Origin: an uncultured bacterium
GTDB lineage: Bacteria > Cyanobacteriota > Vampirovibrionia > Gastranaerophilales > Gastranaerophilaceae
Direction of reading: 5' to 3'
DNA: 64,000 nt
Assembly (NCBI GenBank): GCA_949290355.1
Contig: CASERN010000007.1
Coordinates: forward strand, 19,677-83,676
Shown: in pieces, positions 16,141-25,245 of the stretch
Layout: every line of letters begins with the position of its first letter
How positions within the stretch are numbered: position 1 is the stretch's first letter
The notes under the pieces: generated by a model
The model's input: the letters and a program-made list of their open reading frames with translations, nothing else
Databases searched by the model: none
Told to the model about the DNA's origin: nothing
Position numbers and translations under genes: made by a program

Positions 16141-17583
16141 TTATCCTAGCAATTCTTTTAATATTTCATTAACAGCTTTTGGATTAGCTCTTCCTTTAGT
16201 TTCTTTCATAACTTGACCTACAAAGAATCCAAGAAGTTGAACTTTTCCGTTTTTATAAGCATTTACCTGATTTGGATTTGCATCAATAACTTTTTGTGCA
16301 ATTTCTTTAATAGCTCCAGTGTCTGTTATTTGGCTTAAACCCCTTTTCTCAACTATTTCAGAAGCCTTAGTTCCATCCTTCATCATATCAATAATTATTT
16401 GTTTCCCAATGTTGTTTGAAATAGTATTTTTTTCTATTAATGAAATTAATTCTGCCAAATTTTCTGGAATTAATTTTGTGTCATTAATATCTAATTTTTC
16501 TTCTTTAAGATATGCTGCAATTTCACCCATTATGAAATTTATGGCAATTTTTGGAGATGCTCCCAATTTTAAAACTTCATCAAAGAAAAGAGCTAATCCC
16601 ATTTGCTCAACGACAACAGAAGCATCGTATTCGCTTAAGCCAAGACTCATATATCTTTCACGTTTTGCTTGAGGTAACTCAGGCATTTTGGCTCTGATTT
16701 CTTCGACCCATTCTCTTGATATTTTTAGAGGCATTAAATCAGGTTCTGGAAAATATCTGTAATCATGAGCATCTTCTTTGCCTCTCATAGAGCGTGTTTC
16801 TCTTGAGTTGTCGTCCCATAATCTTGTTTCTTGAACGACTTTCCCACCTTCTTCTACAATTTCAATTTGTCTGTCAATTTCATATTCAATAGCTCTTTGC
16901 AGCGCTGAAAAACTGTTTACGTTTTTAATTTCAGCACGAGTTCCAAATTCTTTTGAACCTTTAGGCATAATAGAAATGTTCGCATCACATCTCATTGAAC
17001 CTTCTTCTAAGTTTCCGTCGCAAACTCCTATATAGCGAACGATATTTCTCAATTCTTCCATATAGTTTCTAGCCTCTTCAGAAGATCTCATATCCGGTTC
17101 TGAAACAATTTCTAATAATGGTGTGCCTGCTCTGTTTAAATCAACTAAGGAGTACGAAGATCCTGCAAGTCCATCTGCACCAGCGTGTACAAGTTTTCCT
17201 GCATCTTCTTCTAAGTGTGCACGCGTAATTCCTATTCTTTTACCTTTTACATCAAGATATCCATTTACACAGATAGGCTCATCATATTGAGATATCTGAT
17301 ATCCTTTTGGTAAATCAGGATAAAAATATTGTTTTCTGTCAAATTTACAACGTTCAGGAATTTCACAGTTCAAAGCCAAACCTGTTAAAATCCCCATATT
17401 GACTGCTTCTTTATTTAAAACTGGTAGAACTCCAGGCATTCCCAAAGTAATAGGGCTTGTCTCAGAGTTTGGCTCTTTACCAAATTCACATCCGTCCGGT
17501 GCAAATATCTTTGATTTTGTTTTTAATTGTGCGTGAACTTCTAAGCCTATAACGACTTCATATTTATCTCTTAAATCTTCCAT
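16141..17583 (-). CDS. gatB: Aspartyl/glutamyl-tRNA amidotransferase subunit B
   Basis: A 480-residue GatB that, with GatA and GatC, amidates Glu-tRNA(Gln) or Asp-tRNA(Asn). YEVVIGLEVHAQLKTKSKIF at the N terminus, GMPGVLPVLN, KYFYPDLPKGYQISQ-type segment (here QYFYPDLPKGYQISQYD) and TRAHLEEDAGK are signatures; the C-terminal YqeY-like tail ends in PKAVNEILKELLG. AAGGAGATAAA precedes the ATG. Length is normal. gatA and gatC are not in the window. Confidence 0.97.
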   Translation of the reverse strand: MEDLRDKYEVVIGLEVHAQLKTKSKIFAPDGCEFGKEPNSETSPITLGMPGVLPVLNKEAVNMGILTGLALNCEIPERCKFDRKQYFYPDLPKGYQISQYDEPICVNGYLDVKGKRIGITRAHLEEDAGKLVHAGADGLAGSSYSLVDLNRAGTPLLEIVSEPDMRSSEEARNYMEELRNIVRYIGVCDGNLEEGSMRCDANISIMPKGSKEFGTRAEIKNVNSFSALQRAIEYEIDRQIEIVEEGGKVVQETRLWDDNSRETRSMRGKEDAHDYRYFPEPDLMPLKISREWVEEIRAKMPELPQAKRERYMSLGLSEYDASVVVEQMGLALFFDEVLKLGASPKIAINFIMGEIAAYLKEEKLDINDTKLIPENLAELISLIEKNTISNNIGKQIIIDMMKDGTKASEIVEKRGLSQITDTGAIKEIAQKVIDANPNQVNAYKNGKVQLLGFFVGQVMKETKGRANPKAVNEILKELLG

Positions 17584-17604
17584 TTTATCTCCTTATTTAT
17601 GGCA

Positions 17605-18735
17605 CTATTTTACCATAAACATTTTCATCAAATCAATTAGTGTTTTATGCATTTTTACATTATGAACGCGTATAAAATCAACTTTATGCTCTGCAGCTAT
17701 AGCATTTAATGCTGTGGTGTAAATATCTTTGGTTAAATTATCCTTGTCTTGCATATCAAGCATGCTTTTTCTTGAAATCCCCAGCATAATTGGGCAATTA
17801 AGACTTTTAAATTCTTCTATTCTTTTAAGAATTTCAAAATTATGTTTTTTAGTTTTTCCAAAACCTATACCTGGGTCAATAATAATATTTTCAATGCCTT
17901 TCGATTGAGCAAAAACTATTTTTTTATGCAAATTTAAGAAAATTTCTTCTATAACATCATTATAAATAGGATTTTCTTGCATATTTTCAGGTATTCCTTT
18001 TGAGTGTTGAATTATTATTGGGGTGTTATATTTTGCAATTATGTCCGGCATTTTTTCATCATAATCGAAGCCTGAAACATCATTGATAATTTTTGCTCCG
18101 CTTTTGATGCATTCTTCTGCAACGATGGAACTTCTTGTATCAATACTTATAGGTATTTTATCTTTTGCAAAGTCAATAATTGGTAACAATTTTTTTAATT
18201 GATCTGTATCTGATATTGGAGAGGAATAAGGTTTTGTTGATTCAGCTCCTATATCTATAATATCTGCTCCATCTTTTATCATTTCTAAAAGATGTTCTTT
18301 AGCTTTTTCAAAATCATTATATAATCCGCCGTCAGAAAAAGAATTTTCTGTGAGATTTAATATTCCGACAATTTTTGTTAAAGAATCTTCTTTGTTTGAT
18401 TTGAGTAATAATTCTCCTAATTTTTTTAGGCTAAAAGGTTGAAATTGAAGCTTATCTGCAATTTTTTTTATTTGCGTAATACTGCCTCCAAGTATGCAGT
18501 TAGAATTTTCAATTCCCCCCGTAATAACTTCTCTGTGTGTTGCACAGTCAGCTCCTACAGAAAGAGCTGTTTGTTTAAGAATGTTTGCTTGTGCAGGAGT
18601 TAGGGAATATATTTTAATCGTTTTGTAATTAAATTTGTCAGAAGCTCTGTGAATATAGGATTTATCGAATCCTATATTCTTTAATTCTTCGTTGATATTA
18701 CAATTTTTTAATTCTCTTAAAATAAAATCGTGCAT
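17605..18735 (-). CDS. folP: Dihydropteroate synthase with N-terminal extension
   Basis: A 376-residue enzyme of folate synthesis (pterin pyrophosphate plus p-aminobenzoate). The TIM-barrel core starts near residue 120 with IVGILNLTENSFSDGG, then ADIIDIGAESTKPYS, PISIDTRSS, IINDVSGFDYD, IIDPGIGFGKTKKHN and MLGISRKSML. The first about 115 residues (with SLTPAQANILKQTALSVGADCATH) form an extra domain seen in some anaerobes; its role is unknown. No ribosome site is visible; TAAGCT lies exactly 6 bases before the ATG with TTGTTA 17 bases further up, so the mRNA may be leaderless. Confidence 0.93.
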   Translation of the reverse strand: MHDFILRELKNCNINEELKNIGFDKSYIHRASDKFNYKTIKIYSLTPAQANILKQTALSVGADCATHREVITGGIENSNCILGGSITQIKKIADKLQFQPFSLKKLGELLLKSNKEDSLTKIVGILNLTENSFSDGGLYNDFEKAKEHLLEMIKDGADIIDIGAESTKPYSSPISDTDQLKKLLPIIDFAKDKIPISIDTRSSIVAEECIKSGAKIINDVSGFDYDEKMPDIIAKYNTPIIIQHSKGIPENMQENPIYNDVIEEIFLNLHKKIVFAQSKGIENIIIDPGIGFGKTKKHNFEILKRIEEFKSLNCPIMLGISRKSMLDMQDKDNLTKDIYTTALNAIAAEHKVDFIRVHNVKMHKTLIDLMKMFMVK

Positions 18736-18782
18736 AAGTTTAGCTTAGCACGATTTTATGTATTTAACAACTTAGATTTTAT

Positions 18783-19256
18783 TTAAATATGTAATTTATT
18801 TTCAATAGTTTCTGTTGTAACTTTAGCTATATCAGATATTCCGGAGATTAAAGTTATAAGTCCGAAAGTATATCCCATTACTCCAGCTCCTGCTCTGAAT
18901 AATTTATTTTCTACCAATGGTCTTATAAGTTTCATTGATTTAAATTTTGTACTCCAATTTAAAATTGCATTTTTAGCCCATTTAGCATTAGAAGTAACTT
19001 TTGCGAACAAACCTTTTGATTGTTTTGCTACACTTGTTGCAGTTTTAGTTGTTTCTGTAAATCCTTTCATTCCTTTAGAAACTTTTGAAGCTGAATCAAA
19101 CATTGCAAAACCTGATTTCATAGCTTTTGTTCTTGCTGCAGTCGTTGTTGCAGCTATAGCTCCACCACCTGTTACAACTTTTTTTTCGGTATTATTATCG
19201 CTGTTTCTTTTTGGAAATGTTTGATTAAAAGAATTTGTTGAAGCAATATATTGCAT
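18783..19256 (-). CDS. Hypothetical protein with C-terminal membrane segment
   Basis: A 157-residue protein, not recognised. It is rich in K, S, T, A and has an alanine/threonine-rich stretch near residues 30-50. A hydrophobic C-terminal segment (GVMGYTFGLITLISGISDI, about 123-141) may insert in a membrane. Its ATG overlaps the stop of the preceding gene (TAATG) with GGAGAATTATA upstream, so the two genes are coupled. The similar composition and neighbouring position suggest they act together. Confidence 0.6.
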   Translation of the reverse strand: MQYIASTNSFNQTFPKRNSDNNTEKKVVTGGGAIAATTTAARTKAMKSGFAMFDSASKVSKGMKGFTETTKTATSVAKQSKGLFAKVTSNAKWAKNAILNWSTKFKSMKLIRPLVENKLFRAGAGVMGYTFGLITLISGISDIAKVTTETIENKLHI

Positions 19257-19918
19257 TATAATTCTCCTGCTTCTGATTTGTCTTTTATGCTTTGTGCACT
19301 TGCTGCAAGTCCGCTTGATACTCCTATTGTATTAACAGTCGCTTTTTCGTATTTTTCATTTGGAATATTTTTGAATTTCCCAACAATCTTATTTGTACAT
19401 CCCTTTAAGAATGTATATGCAACTTTAACTTTTTCGGAAACGTAGTTTATAGCGTTAACAATTTTTTTGCCAATTTTATTTTCTGCAAATTTATTATATT
19501 GTTTTTTAAATGCATCTACACATACTTGATATGGATTGGATTCTACAATAGCTTGTTTGATTTTAGAAGAAACTCTTTTTATTGTACTAAATCCTGATTT
19601 TATTTGTTTTTTTAATGATGTTGCAGGAGCTGACTTGTATAATTTAGCACATCCTTGGATGGTTTTTCTTGCTCCCCATCCGCCAGCCATTCCTCCAAGT
19701 AGACCAGTCGTAATTATAGCGCCGCCTTTAACAAATTTTTCTGCGGGTTTTAACATTTTAAAATCTCCGCTATCGAGCATATCTTCAAATTCTTTCTTTT
19801 GATTAAGTAATTCGTTTCGAGTTTTATTATATTCTATTTCTTCTTGATCTAGGTCAGAATTATCTGCTCTAAATGAAGGACCATAATTGTTAGAAATCTT
19901 TGGTTGAATCATTAACAT
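19256..19918 (-). CDS. Hypothetical basic protein, partner of the downstream gene
   Basis: A 220-residue protein, not recognised. I start at ATG 19918, seven bases after GGAG. An acidic coiled segment (about 20-50: DLDQEEIEYNKTRNELLNQK) is followed by a glycine-rich hydrophobic stretch (GGAIITTGLLGGMAGGWGA, about 64-82) and a long lysine-rich region. The N-terminal PKISNNYGPSFRA segment resembles short N-terminal motifs of other unknown proteins in this window (YNQYFNGK at 50.8 kb). No signal peptide is apparent. Co-transcribed with the 157-residue gene. Confidence 0.6.
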   Translation of the reverse strand: MLMIQPKISNNYGPSFRADNSDLDQEEIEYNKTRNELLNQKKEFEDMLDSGDFKMLKPAEKFVKGGAIITTGLLGGMAGGWGARKTIQGCAKLYKSAPATSLKKQIKSGFSTIKRVSSKIKQAIVESNPYQVCVDAFKKQYNKFAENKIGKKIVNAINYVSEKVKVAYTFLKGCTNKIVGKFKNIPNEKYEKATVNTIGVSSGLAASAQSIKDKSEAGEL

Positions 19919-20024
19919 AACATTTCTCCATTTCAATACATTTTAGTATTACCGAAAAAACGTGAAAAATTTTTTTTGCTACACAATTTAAAATTTTTAA
20001 AAAAATGTTACAATTTTTCTCACA

Positions 20025-20966
20025 TTATCTCATATTATTAGTTGTTTGTAAATATTTAATTCCTTGATATGAAGATCTATTAATGAATTCTTTATCAATT
20101 TTATTAAGACAATCAAATTTTTTACTGAGCCATAGAGGTGCAATTAGTTCTGAACTTAGTCCATTGCCTGCGAGTCTATGAATTGTGGTTGTTTGAGGCA
20201 AATATTCAAGAAAATCACAAACTGTTTGCACATATTCATCCTCACTCATAAAAGAAATTCCACCGTCTTTGTATATTTGTGCAAGTTTTGTATTTTCAAG
20301 AGCACAAAGCATATGAATTTTTACCCCATCAACATCAAGTTCTGCTAATTTTTGTGCTGTCTGCATGATTTCATCATGTGTTTCCCAAAGCCCGAAAATC
20401 ACATGAACACATACATTTATACCTGCTGATTTCGTTTTTTCATACGCTCTTAAAAAACAATAAAAATCGTGTCCTCGATTAATTTTTTGCAATGTTTTGT
20501 TATGAATTGATTGAAGTCCATACTCAATCCATGTGTAGTAATCTTTTTTATATGAGGATATGAGTTTAATTTTTTCATCATCAATGCAATCAGGTCTTGT
20601 GCCTATTGAAATACCAACAATATCAGGATGCTTAAGAGCTGAATTATAAATTTTTTCAAGCTCTTTTACAGGTTTATATGTATTTGAGTATGCTTGAAAA
20701 TATGACATAAATTTTTGAGCTTTAAATCTGTTTTTTAAATTTTCAGCCCCTATATTTACTTGTTCTGATATTGATAATTTATTAGAATGGGCTTGGGAAA
20801 AACTTCCTCCATCATCACAAAAAATACAACCTCCAGTAGAAATTGTACCATCTCTGTTTGGACATGAAAAACCGGCATCAAGAGTTATTTTATATACCTT
20901 AACGCCGAATTTATTTTTTAAATGAGCGCTGAATTGGTTATAGCGCTTATCAGTATTATTAAACAT
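20025..20966 (-). CDS. Radical SAM protein, YhcC/TIGR01212-like
   Basis: A 313-residue radical SAM enzyme. CPNRDGTISTGGCIFC supplies the cysteines of the family-specific C-x(n)-C-x2-C cluster, followed by GGSFSQAHS; GISIGTRPDCI and IEYGLQSIHNKTLQKINRGHD complete the SAM-binding barrel, with VHVIFGLWETHDEI and VDGVKIHMLCALENT. The YhcC family is widespread; its reaction is not settled, though links to tRNA modification have been proposed. The ATG is 2 bases after the stop of the zinc-ribbon gene, so they are coupled. Confidence 0.87.
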   Translation of the reverse strand: MFNNTDKRYNQFSAHLKNKFGVKVYKITLDAGFSCPNRDGTISTGGCIFCDDGGSFSQAHSNKLSISEQVNIGAENLKNRFKAQKFMSYFQAYSNTYKPVKELEKIYNSALKHPDIVGISIGTRPDCIDDEKIKLISSYKKDYYTWIEYGLQSIHNKTLQKINRGHDFYCFLRAYEKTKSAGINVCVHVIFGLWETHDEIMQTAQKLAELDVDGVKIHMLCALENTKLAQIYKDGGISFMSEDEYVQTVCDFLEYLPQTTTIHRLAGNGLSSELIAPLWLSKKFDCLNKIDKEFINRSSYQGIKYLQTTNNMR

Positions 20967-20968
20967 AA

Positions 20969-21142
20969 TTATGAATTTTTGTTTTCTTCTTCGTCATAAA
21001 TTGGGTAAACATAATGTTCACCGCAATTAGGACATACAACTTCTTGTTGTTTCCCATCTTCTAATTTTGCTACTTCAAATAATGTTTTGCATCCTGATTG
21101 AACACATCTTATTGCCCAACTTGGTCTTATTAATCTGGCCAT
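20969..21142 (-). CDS. Small zinc-ribbon protein
   Basis: A 57-residue ORF below usual size cut-offs, starting MARLIRPSWAIRC after GAGGGAATCAAT. C13-x4-C18 and C37-x2-C40 (CPNC) form a zinc-ribbon pattern, followed by an acidic tail DEEEN. The stop is separated from the radical SAM gene by only two bases. Good ribosome site, cysteine pairing and tight coupling make it a real gene; a role as an RNA- or protein-binding partner of the radical SAM enzyme is only a guess. Confidence 0.8.
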   Translation of the reverse strand: MARLIRPSWAIRCVQSGCKTLFEVAKLEDGKQQEVVCPNCGEHYVYPIYDEEENKNS

Positions 21143-21289
21143 ATTGATTCCCTCTTGTTTTTCTTTAATAACAGGATTATTTTATCATTTTAACTATTTT
21201 TGTGCAAGTCTGTTAATATTAATTGGGTGTATAATTTATTTTTTGTTATTGTCGGTTAAAATATTTTTGAATTTGAAAGGATAAATATT

Positions 21290-21580
21290 ATGAAAAAATT
21301 ATTAATATTCTTTTCTATAACAATTGTTGCATTGCTGGCTTTTTTTGATGCAAAAGATAGAATTGCTGAGTTAAATAAAGTTGCCGCAAATACCCCATCT
21401 CAGGTCGAAATGCGTCAAATGATTAATGAAACAGAATCTTCAATGCCTAAGAATAAAAATAATTTTGACTATAAAAGAAATAATAACGGAAATGTTGACA
21501 ATTTGCATAAAAAGATGATTGATGATAATAAAGATGCCCAAGACAAGTATAAAGATAATAAAAAGCAACAAGGTAAGTAA
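21290..21580 (+). CDS. Small exported or membrane-anchored hydrophilic protein
   Basis: A 96-residue protein with AAAGGA before the ATG. Residues 1-20 (MKKLLIFFSITIVALLAFFD) form an uncleaved anchor or signal peptide; the remainder is very hydrophilic, rich in N, K and D, and probably disordered. Not recognised. Confidence 0.65.
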   Translation: MKKLLIFFSITIVALLAFFDAKDRIAELNKVAANTPSQVEMRQMINETESSMPKNKNNFDYKRNNNGNVDNLHKKMIDDNKDAQDKYKDNKKQQGK

Positions 21581-21592
21581 TGTAATAATTTC

Positions 21593-22402
21593 TTAAATAC
21601 CGTATATCATTTCTCCGAAAAATTCTTCATCATCTTTATTTAGTTTCTTTTTTTCTTGTGGGTTTTGAGGTATTGTTTTATCAAATCTTAAAGCTCCGCC
21701 ATCGTTGTTTTCTATTTTTGTTTCTATTGTTCTTACAGATTTTGGGAAAAATCTCAAAATAATGTTTTCAGATGCACTTTTAGCTATTACTGATTTTGTG
21801 TACAATTCTATTTTCGTTAATTGTTCAGCTGCTTGTGCATAATTTTTTGCGTAAAATAAGTTTTCGTTATCCCCAATTTTTGTAGAATAGTTATTGCTCC
21901 ACATTATTAAATTGCTAGAGCTGTCTATCAATACTAATGATGTCTCTAATCTGTAAGGGTAAGAAATATCAAACAATGTACAGATTTCTAAAATTTCCCA
22001 TATATTTCTTTTGGGAGAATTTGCATTTGTAGTTACATTACTTGATACCAACAACGTATAATTACAGTTAAATTTTTGTTCAATTGTTTTTAATGAATCA
22101 TAATCAATTTTATTTGTTTTTTTATATATTTTCAAAGAATTATTGGTTGTTTGTTTAAGTTGTGGATTAATATCTAGTTCTGCTCGAATATTTTTTAATT
22201 CCGGAGAATGTATTTTCCCGTTTGAAGAATTAAAATCATTTATAATATAGTTAGCTACAATGTCAGAAATATCATCAAAATTGTAATAATTTTCTTTTCG
22301 TTCGGTAATATTTACTGGTATAACAAGCACATCAAATGTTTCTGCTTTTGCTGGTGATATTAAAAATGCAAAAATACCGATTATTGTAAAAATTATTTTC
22401 AT
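21593..22402 (-). CDS. Exported protein of unknown function
   Basis: A 269-residue protein with a clear signal peptide (MKIIFTIIGIFAFLISPAKA, cleavage after AKA). The mature part begins ETFDVLVIPVNITERKENYYNFDDISDIVANYIINDF, a strand plus helix of the kind found in periplasmic assembly proteins that bind partner subunits; YTLLVSS and LVLIDSSSNLIMWSNNYS look like beta strands. I do not recognise a family. No ribosome site; TATAAT lies exactly 6 bases before the ATG. Confidence 0.7.
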   Translation of the reverse strand: MKIIFTIIGIFAFLISPAKAETFDVLVIPVNITERKENYYNFDDISDIVANYIINDFNSSNGKIHSPELKNIRAELDINPQLKQTTNNSLKIYKKTNKIDYDSLKTIEQKFNCNYTLLVSSNVTTNANSPKRNIWEILEICTLFDISYPYRLETSLVLIDSSSNLIMWSNNYSTKIGDNENLFYAKNYAQAAEQLTKIELYTKSVIAKSASENIILRFFPKSVRTIETKIENNDGGALRFDKTIPQNPQEKKKLNKDDEEFFGEMIYGI

Positions 22403-22472
22403 AAGAATATTATATCATAATATCCTTTATCTAAACGATTATATTTTTTGAAATATATAATAAAATGTCAAT

Positions 22473-22856
22473 ATGAATTACGAAGAAATGATAAAATTAG
22501 CAGAGTCAGCATCTAAAAATGCTTATGTACCATATTCAAAGTTCCCTGTTGGTGCTTGTGTTTTAACTGATGATGGAAATATATTTACAGGATGTAATTT
22601 CGAAAATTCAAGTTTTGGCATGACTATTTGTGCGGAAAGGAACGCTATTGGTTCTGCAATTGCTGCAGGAGAAAGAAAAGTAAAAGCTATAGCGATATTT
22701 TCTCCTAATATGTATAATTGTACTCCATGCGGAGCATGCAGACAAGTTATAAGTGAATTTCGCTCTGATAGTGGTGTAGATATTATTACTAAATTAGAAG
22801 ATGGAATAAAAATTTATACTCTTGATGAACTTTTACCTGAAAGTTTTGTTTTATAG
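22473..22856 (+). CDS. cdd: Cytidine deaminase
   Basis: A 127-residue homotetrameric-type cytidine deaminase of pyrimidine salvage. C53-A-E55 (in TICAERNA) provides a zinc ligand and the catalytic glutamate; C86-x2-C89 (PCGACRQ) supplies the other ligands. FPVGACVLTDDGNIFTGCNFEN is the substrate-binding region. TAAAAT lies 6 bases before the ATG and there is no ribosome site, as for the divergent neighbour. A small gene follows after 11 bases. Confidence 0.96.
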   Translation: MNYEEMIKLAESASKNAYVPYSKFPVGACVLTDDGNIFTGCNFENSSFGMTICAERNAIGSAIAAGERKVKAIAIFSPNMYNCTPCGACRQVISEFRSDSGVDIITKLEDGIKIYTLDELLPESFVL

Positions 22857-22867
22857 ATTTTTTTAAT

Positions 22868-23101
22868 ATGTATTTGTTTGAATTAATAGTGAAATATATT
22901 ATAGGGAAAAAATATAAAAAAGCAGAATCTTTTGATCCATTTAAACAAGATGATATTGAGGATTCATCTGATGATTGTGAACATGTTTTCCTTCCTTTAG
23001 ACAGTTCAGGAGATATTTTTGCTTGTTCTAAGTGTGGTTTAGTCAAGAAAAAAGAAGAATTAAAAGATATAAATATATTCAAGCAAAATACAAGAAAATA
23101 A
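22868..23101 (+). CDS. Small protein with putative zinc-binding cysteines
   Basis: A 77-residue protein directly after cdd. The N terminus (MYLFELIVKYIIGKKYKK) is a short amphipathic or anchor helix; the centre is acidic (DDIEDSSDDCEH), and C-E-H together with CSKCG could bind a metal. Not recognised. It has no ribosome site of its own and is probably translated as part of the cdd message. Confidence 0.55.
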   Translation: MYLFELIVKYIIGKKYKKAESFDPFKQDDIEDSSDDCEHVFLPLDSSGDIFACSKCGLVKKKEELKDINIFKQNTRK

Positions 23102-23105
23102 TTTA

Positions 23106-24353
23106 TTATTTTTTGCTTAGCATCATTTTAGAAAGCATATTTTTTGCAGCTTGTAATTGTGCATCATTGTTGTTTTTTACATCTTTAATGCTAAATTCAA
23201 CTTTTACATCGGGAGTTATCCCTTTTTTATTAATATCGGTGCCTTTAGGGGTTAAATATTTTGCCACTGTTAAATTAAGCCCTGTTTCATTTGGCATAGG
23301 TATAATTTTTTGAACCATACCTTTACCATAAGTTTTAGTGCCGAGCAATTTAGCTTTTTTGTAATCTTTTAATGCTCCTGATAAAATTTCACTGGCACTT
23401 GCAGAATTGCCGTCAACTAATACTATTGTTGGTTTTGTTATTTTAAATTCAGTATCTTGAGCATTAATATCGTATTTATAACCATTTCTTCCTACTATGC
23501 TCACAAGATTGCCTTCAGGTATAAACAGGTTTGCAATAAATATTGCATTGGGTAAAAGCCCTCCAGTATTTCCTCTTAGATCAAGGATTAATCCTGTTGT
23601 GTTTTTTGTTTTTTCTAATGCTTCTAAAAATTCATTAGGAGTAGTAGAGCCTATGAAACTTGTAATTTGGATGTAACCTATATTTTTATCAATTACTGAG
23701 CTTTTTACAGTTTTTATTTTAATTTCTTTGCGCATTACTCTTTTGGTTAATTTATCATTATTGCGCATAATTGTAATATTTACAAAACTGTTTTCAGGCC
23801 CTCTTACAAGATTTGCTACTTCAGATAGAGATAATCCGTTTACATCTTTCCCATCTATTGATAATATTATGTCTTTAGGTAAAAGGTTTGCAAACTGTGC
23901 AGGGGTCCCGTCCATAACATTAACTATATATATTTTGCCAGCAAGAGATGTGATATTTACTCCTATACCAGTGATTTTGGAATTAATTGAATTATTCTGC
24001 TCCGAGTATTCAGATTTTGACATAAATCTTGAATATGGATCATTCAAGCTGGCTAGCATTGTATCAATTGCAACTTTTGCATCATCATCGGTTTTTATTT
24101 TTCCATGATAATGTTCTTTCCATCTGCTCCATGATTGAGTATTTAATTCTGCATCATAATAATTATCTCTTATAAGTTTCCAAGTATTATCAAAAAGTTT
24201 TTGAGAAGAAACATGATCATGGTCAATCATATCAGGCATTTCTGATATATCGTAATTGTTTTGCTGCATTACGAATTTATTAAGTACCAAAAGTGTTAAT
24301 ATGATAAATGAAAAGATTATTATTCTACTTTTTTTCATACGAATATTTAACAT
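23106..24353 (-). CDS. S41 family C-terminal processing protease (CtpA-like)
   Basis: A 415-residue periplasmic protease. An N-terminal hydrophobic anchor (RIIIFSFIILTLLVLNKF) precedes a PDZ domain (TGIGVNITSLAGKIYIVNVM to about residue 205). The S41 core has GLILDLRGNTGG, the catalytic serine in GNSASASEI and the lysine in GTKTYGKGMVQ. The end THxKGITPDVKVEF-type segment is typical. Members trim C termini of periplasmic or lipoprotein substrates. I chose ATG 24353; a TTG codon just before it is possible. There is no ribosome site, and TATAAA lies 7 bases upstream. Confidence 0.93.
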   Translation of the reverse strand: MLNIRMKKSRIIIFSFIILTLLVLNKFVMQQNNYDISEMPDMIDHDHVSSQKLFDNTWKLIRDNYYDAELNTQSWSRWKEHYHGKIKTDDDAKVAIDTMLASLNDPYSRFMSKSEYSEQNNSINSKITGIGVNITSLAGKIYIVNVMDGTPAQFANLLPKDIILSIDGKDVNGLSLSEVANLVRGPENSFVNITIMRNNDKLTKRVMRKEIKIKTVKSSVIDKNIGYIQITSFIGSTTPNEFLEALEKTKNTTGLILDLRGNTGGLLPNAIFIANLFIPEGNLVSIVGRNGYKYDINAQDTEFKITKPTIVLVDGNSASASEILSGALKDYKKAKLLGTKTYGKGMVQKIIPMPNETGLNLTVAKYLTPKGTDINKKGITPDVKVEFSIKDVKNNNDAQLQAAKNMLSKMMLSKK

Positions 24354-24413
24354 CAATAAATTTATATAATCAATATACTTTAAGAGTAGATAAAGCGATA
24401 AAATTTCTGATCA

Positions 24414-24450
24414 AAAAAATAACCGATAAAATTTTTTATCGGTTATTTTT
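24414..24450. terminator. Symmetrical terminator hairpin
   Basis: ATAACCGATAAAA (24419-24431) and its complement form a 13-bp stem flanked by A and T runs. On the minus strand it ends the HExxH gene that stops at 24455. Confidence 0.85.
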
Positions 24451-24454
24451 TGTT

Positions 24455-25144
24455 TTATAAATCTTCAAATCCTGGAGATGTTGATGGAAGGTTTTTGTAA
24501 CCTTCATTAGACATTACAGTCTTTTTTATATATTTATTTGAATAATTCCCTCTTTCAAATAATTTTTTTAGCATATTTTCTCTTACTACAAGAGGATGTA
24601 GTTCATCATTACTTTCAGGATAAAGCTTCAAAATCTCGTACCAAACAGAAGCTTCCATAGTCCAAGCGTATGTTTCTTCCGCTAAAGAATTAAATTCATC
24701 TTGATGTAGTGCTTCATGGGACAGTAATGCAGCTAAAGCCCCTGGAGGAGCATCTTTATGTTTTGGGTTTATAAATATAAACAATTGTTTGTTTTTCTTC
24801 CAGCCTACAGCATCAAATTCTGAATAATCAGGATTTATTGTCCCTAAATCTCTAAATTCTATTTTGACCGGTCTGCCTGAAAGATTATTACCCAATATTG
24901 CATTTCTTGAAAATTCTCCGTTTGTACCTTTTAGCATATCTAAAGCGACATAAATCACTTCTTCTTTACCTGTTTGCTTGTACATAGGGGTTATCTGTTT
25001 AATATATTGAGCAGTATATTTAACAGGATAAGTTTTTGGCATTTCTTGAGGTGTTTCACTTTTTTCTGCAGAAAAGGCTGGTATTTGCATTGTAAATATT
25101 AATGCAGTAATAAATATTAAGTTTTTTATTTTGCAATTTTCCAC
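24455..25144 (-). CDS. Exported putative zinc metallopeptidase (HExxH)
   Basis: A 229-residue protein with a signal peptide (IKNLIFITALIFTMQIPAFSA, cleavage near residue 26). H143-E144-A-L-H147 in LLSHEALHQ is a zincin motif followed by E156/E157 nine to ten residues on, compatible with a third ligand. It resembles small minimal zincins more than any named family. The start is GTG with AGGA close upstream. Substrate unknown; the neighbouring S41 protease suggests envelope proteolysis. Confidence 0.65.
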   Translation of the reverse strand: MENCKIKNLIFITALIFTMQIPAFSAEKSETPQEMPKTYPVKYTAQYIKQITPMYKQTGKEEVIYVALDMLKGTNGEFSRNAILGNNLSGRPVKIEFRDLGTINPDYSEFDAVGWKKNKQLFIFINPKHKDAPPGALAALLSHEALHQDEFNSLAEETYAWTMEASVWYEILKLYPESNDELHPLVVRENMLKKLFERGNYSNKYIKKTVMSNEGYKNLPSTSPGFEDL

Positions 25145-25222
25145 TATTCCTAATCCTCTCCCTAAAATCTTACAAAAACTACATTGGTAGTAGATAATAA
25201 TATTATAATTATTTTATAATTA

Positions 25223-25245
25223 AGGTCAAATTTTATTTGACCTTT
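25223..25245 (-). terminator. Hairpin overlapping the end of the TPR gene
   Basis: AAGGTCAAAT and ATTTGACCTT form a perfect 10-bp stem with a three-base loop that includes the TPR gene stop codon. The following tract is AT-rich rather than a pure T run, so it may act as a weak terminator or 3' end stabiliser. Confidence 0.6.
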
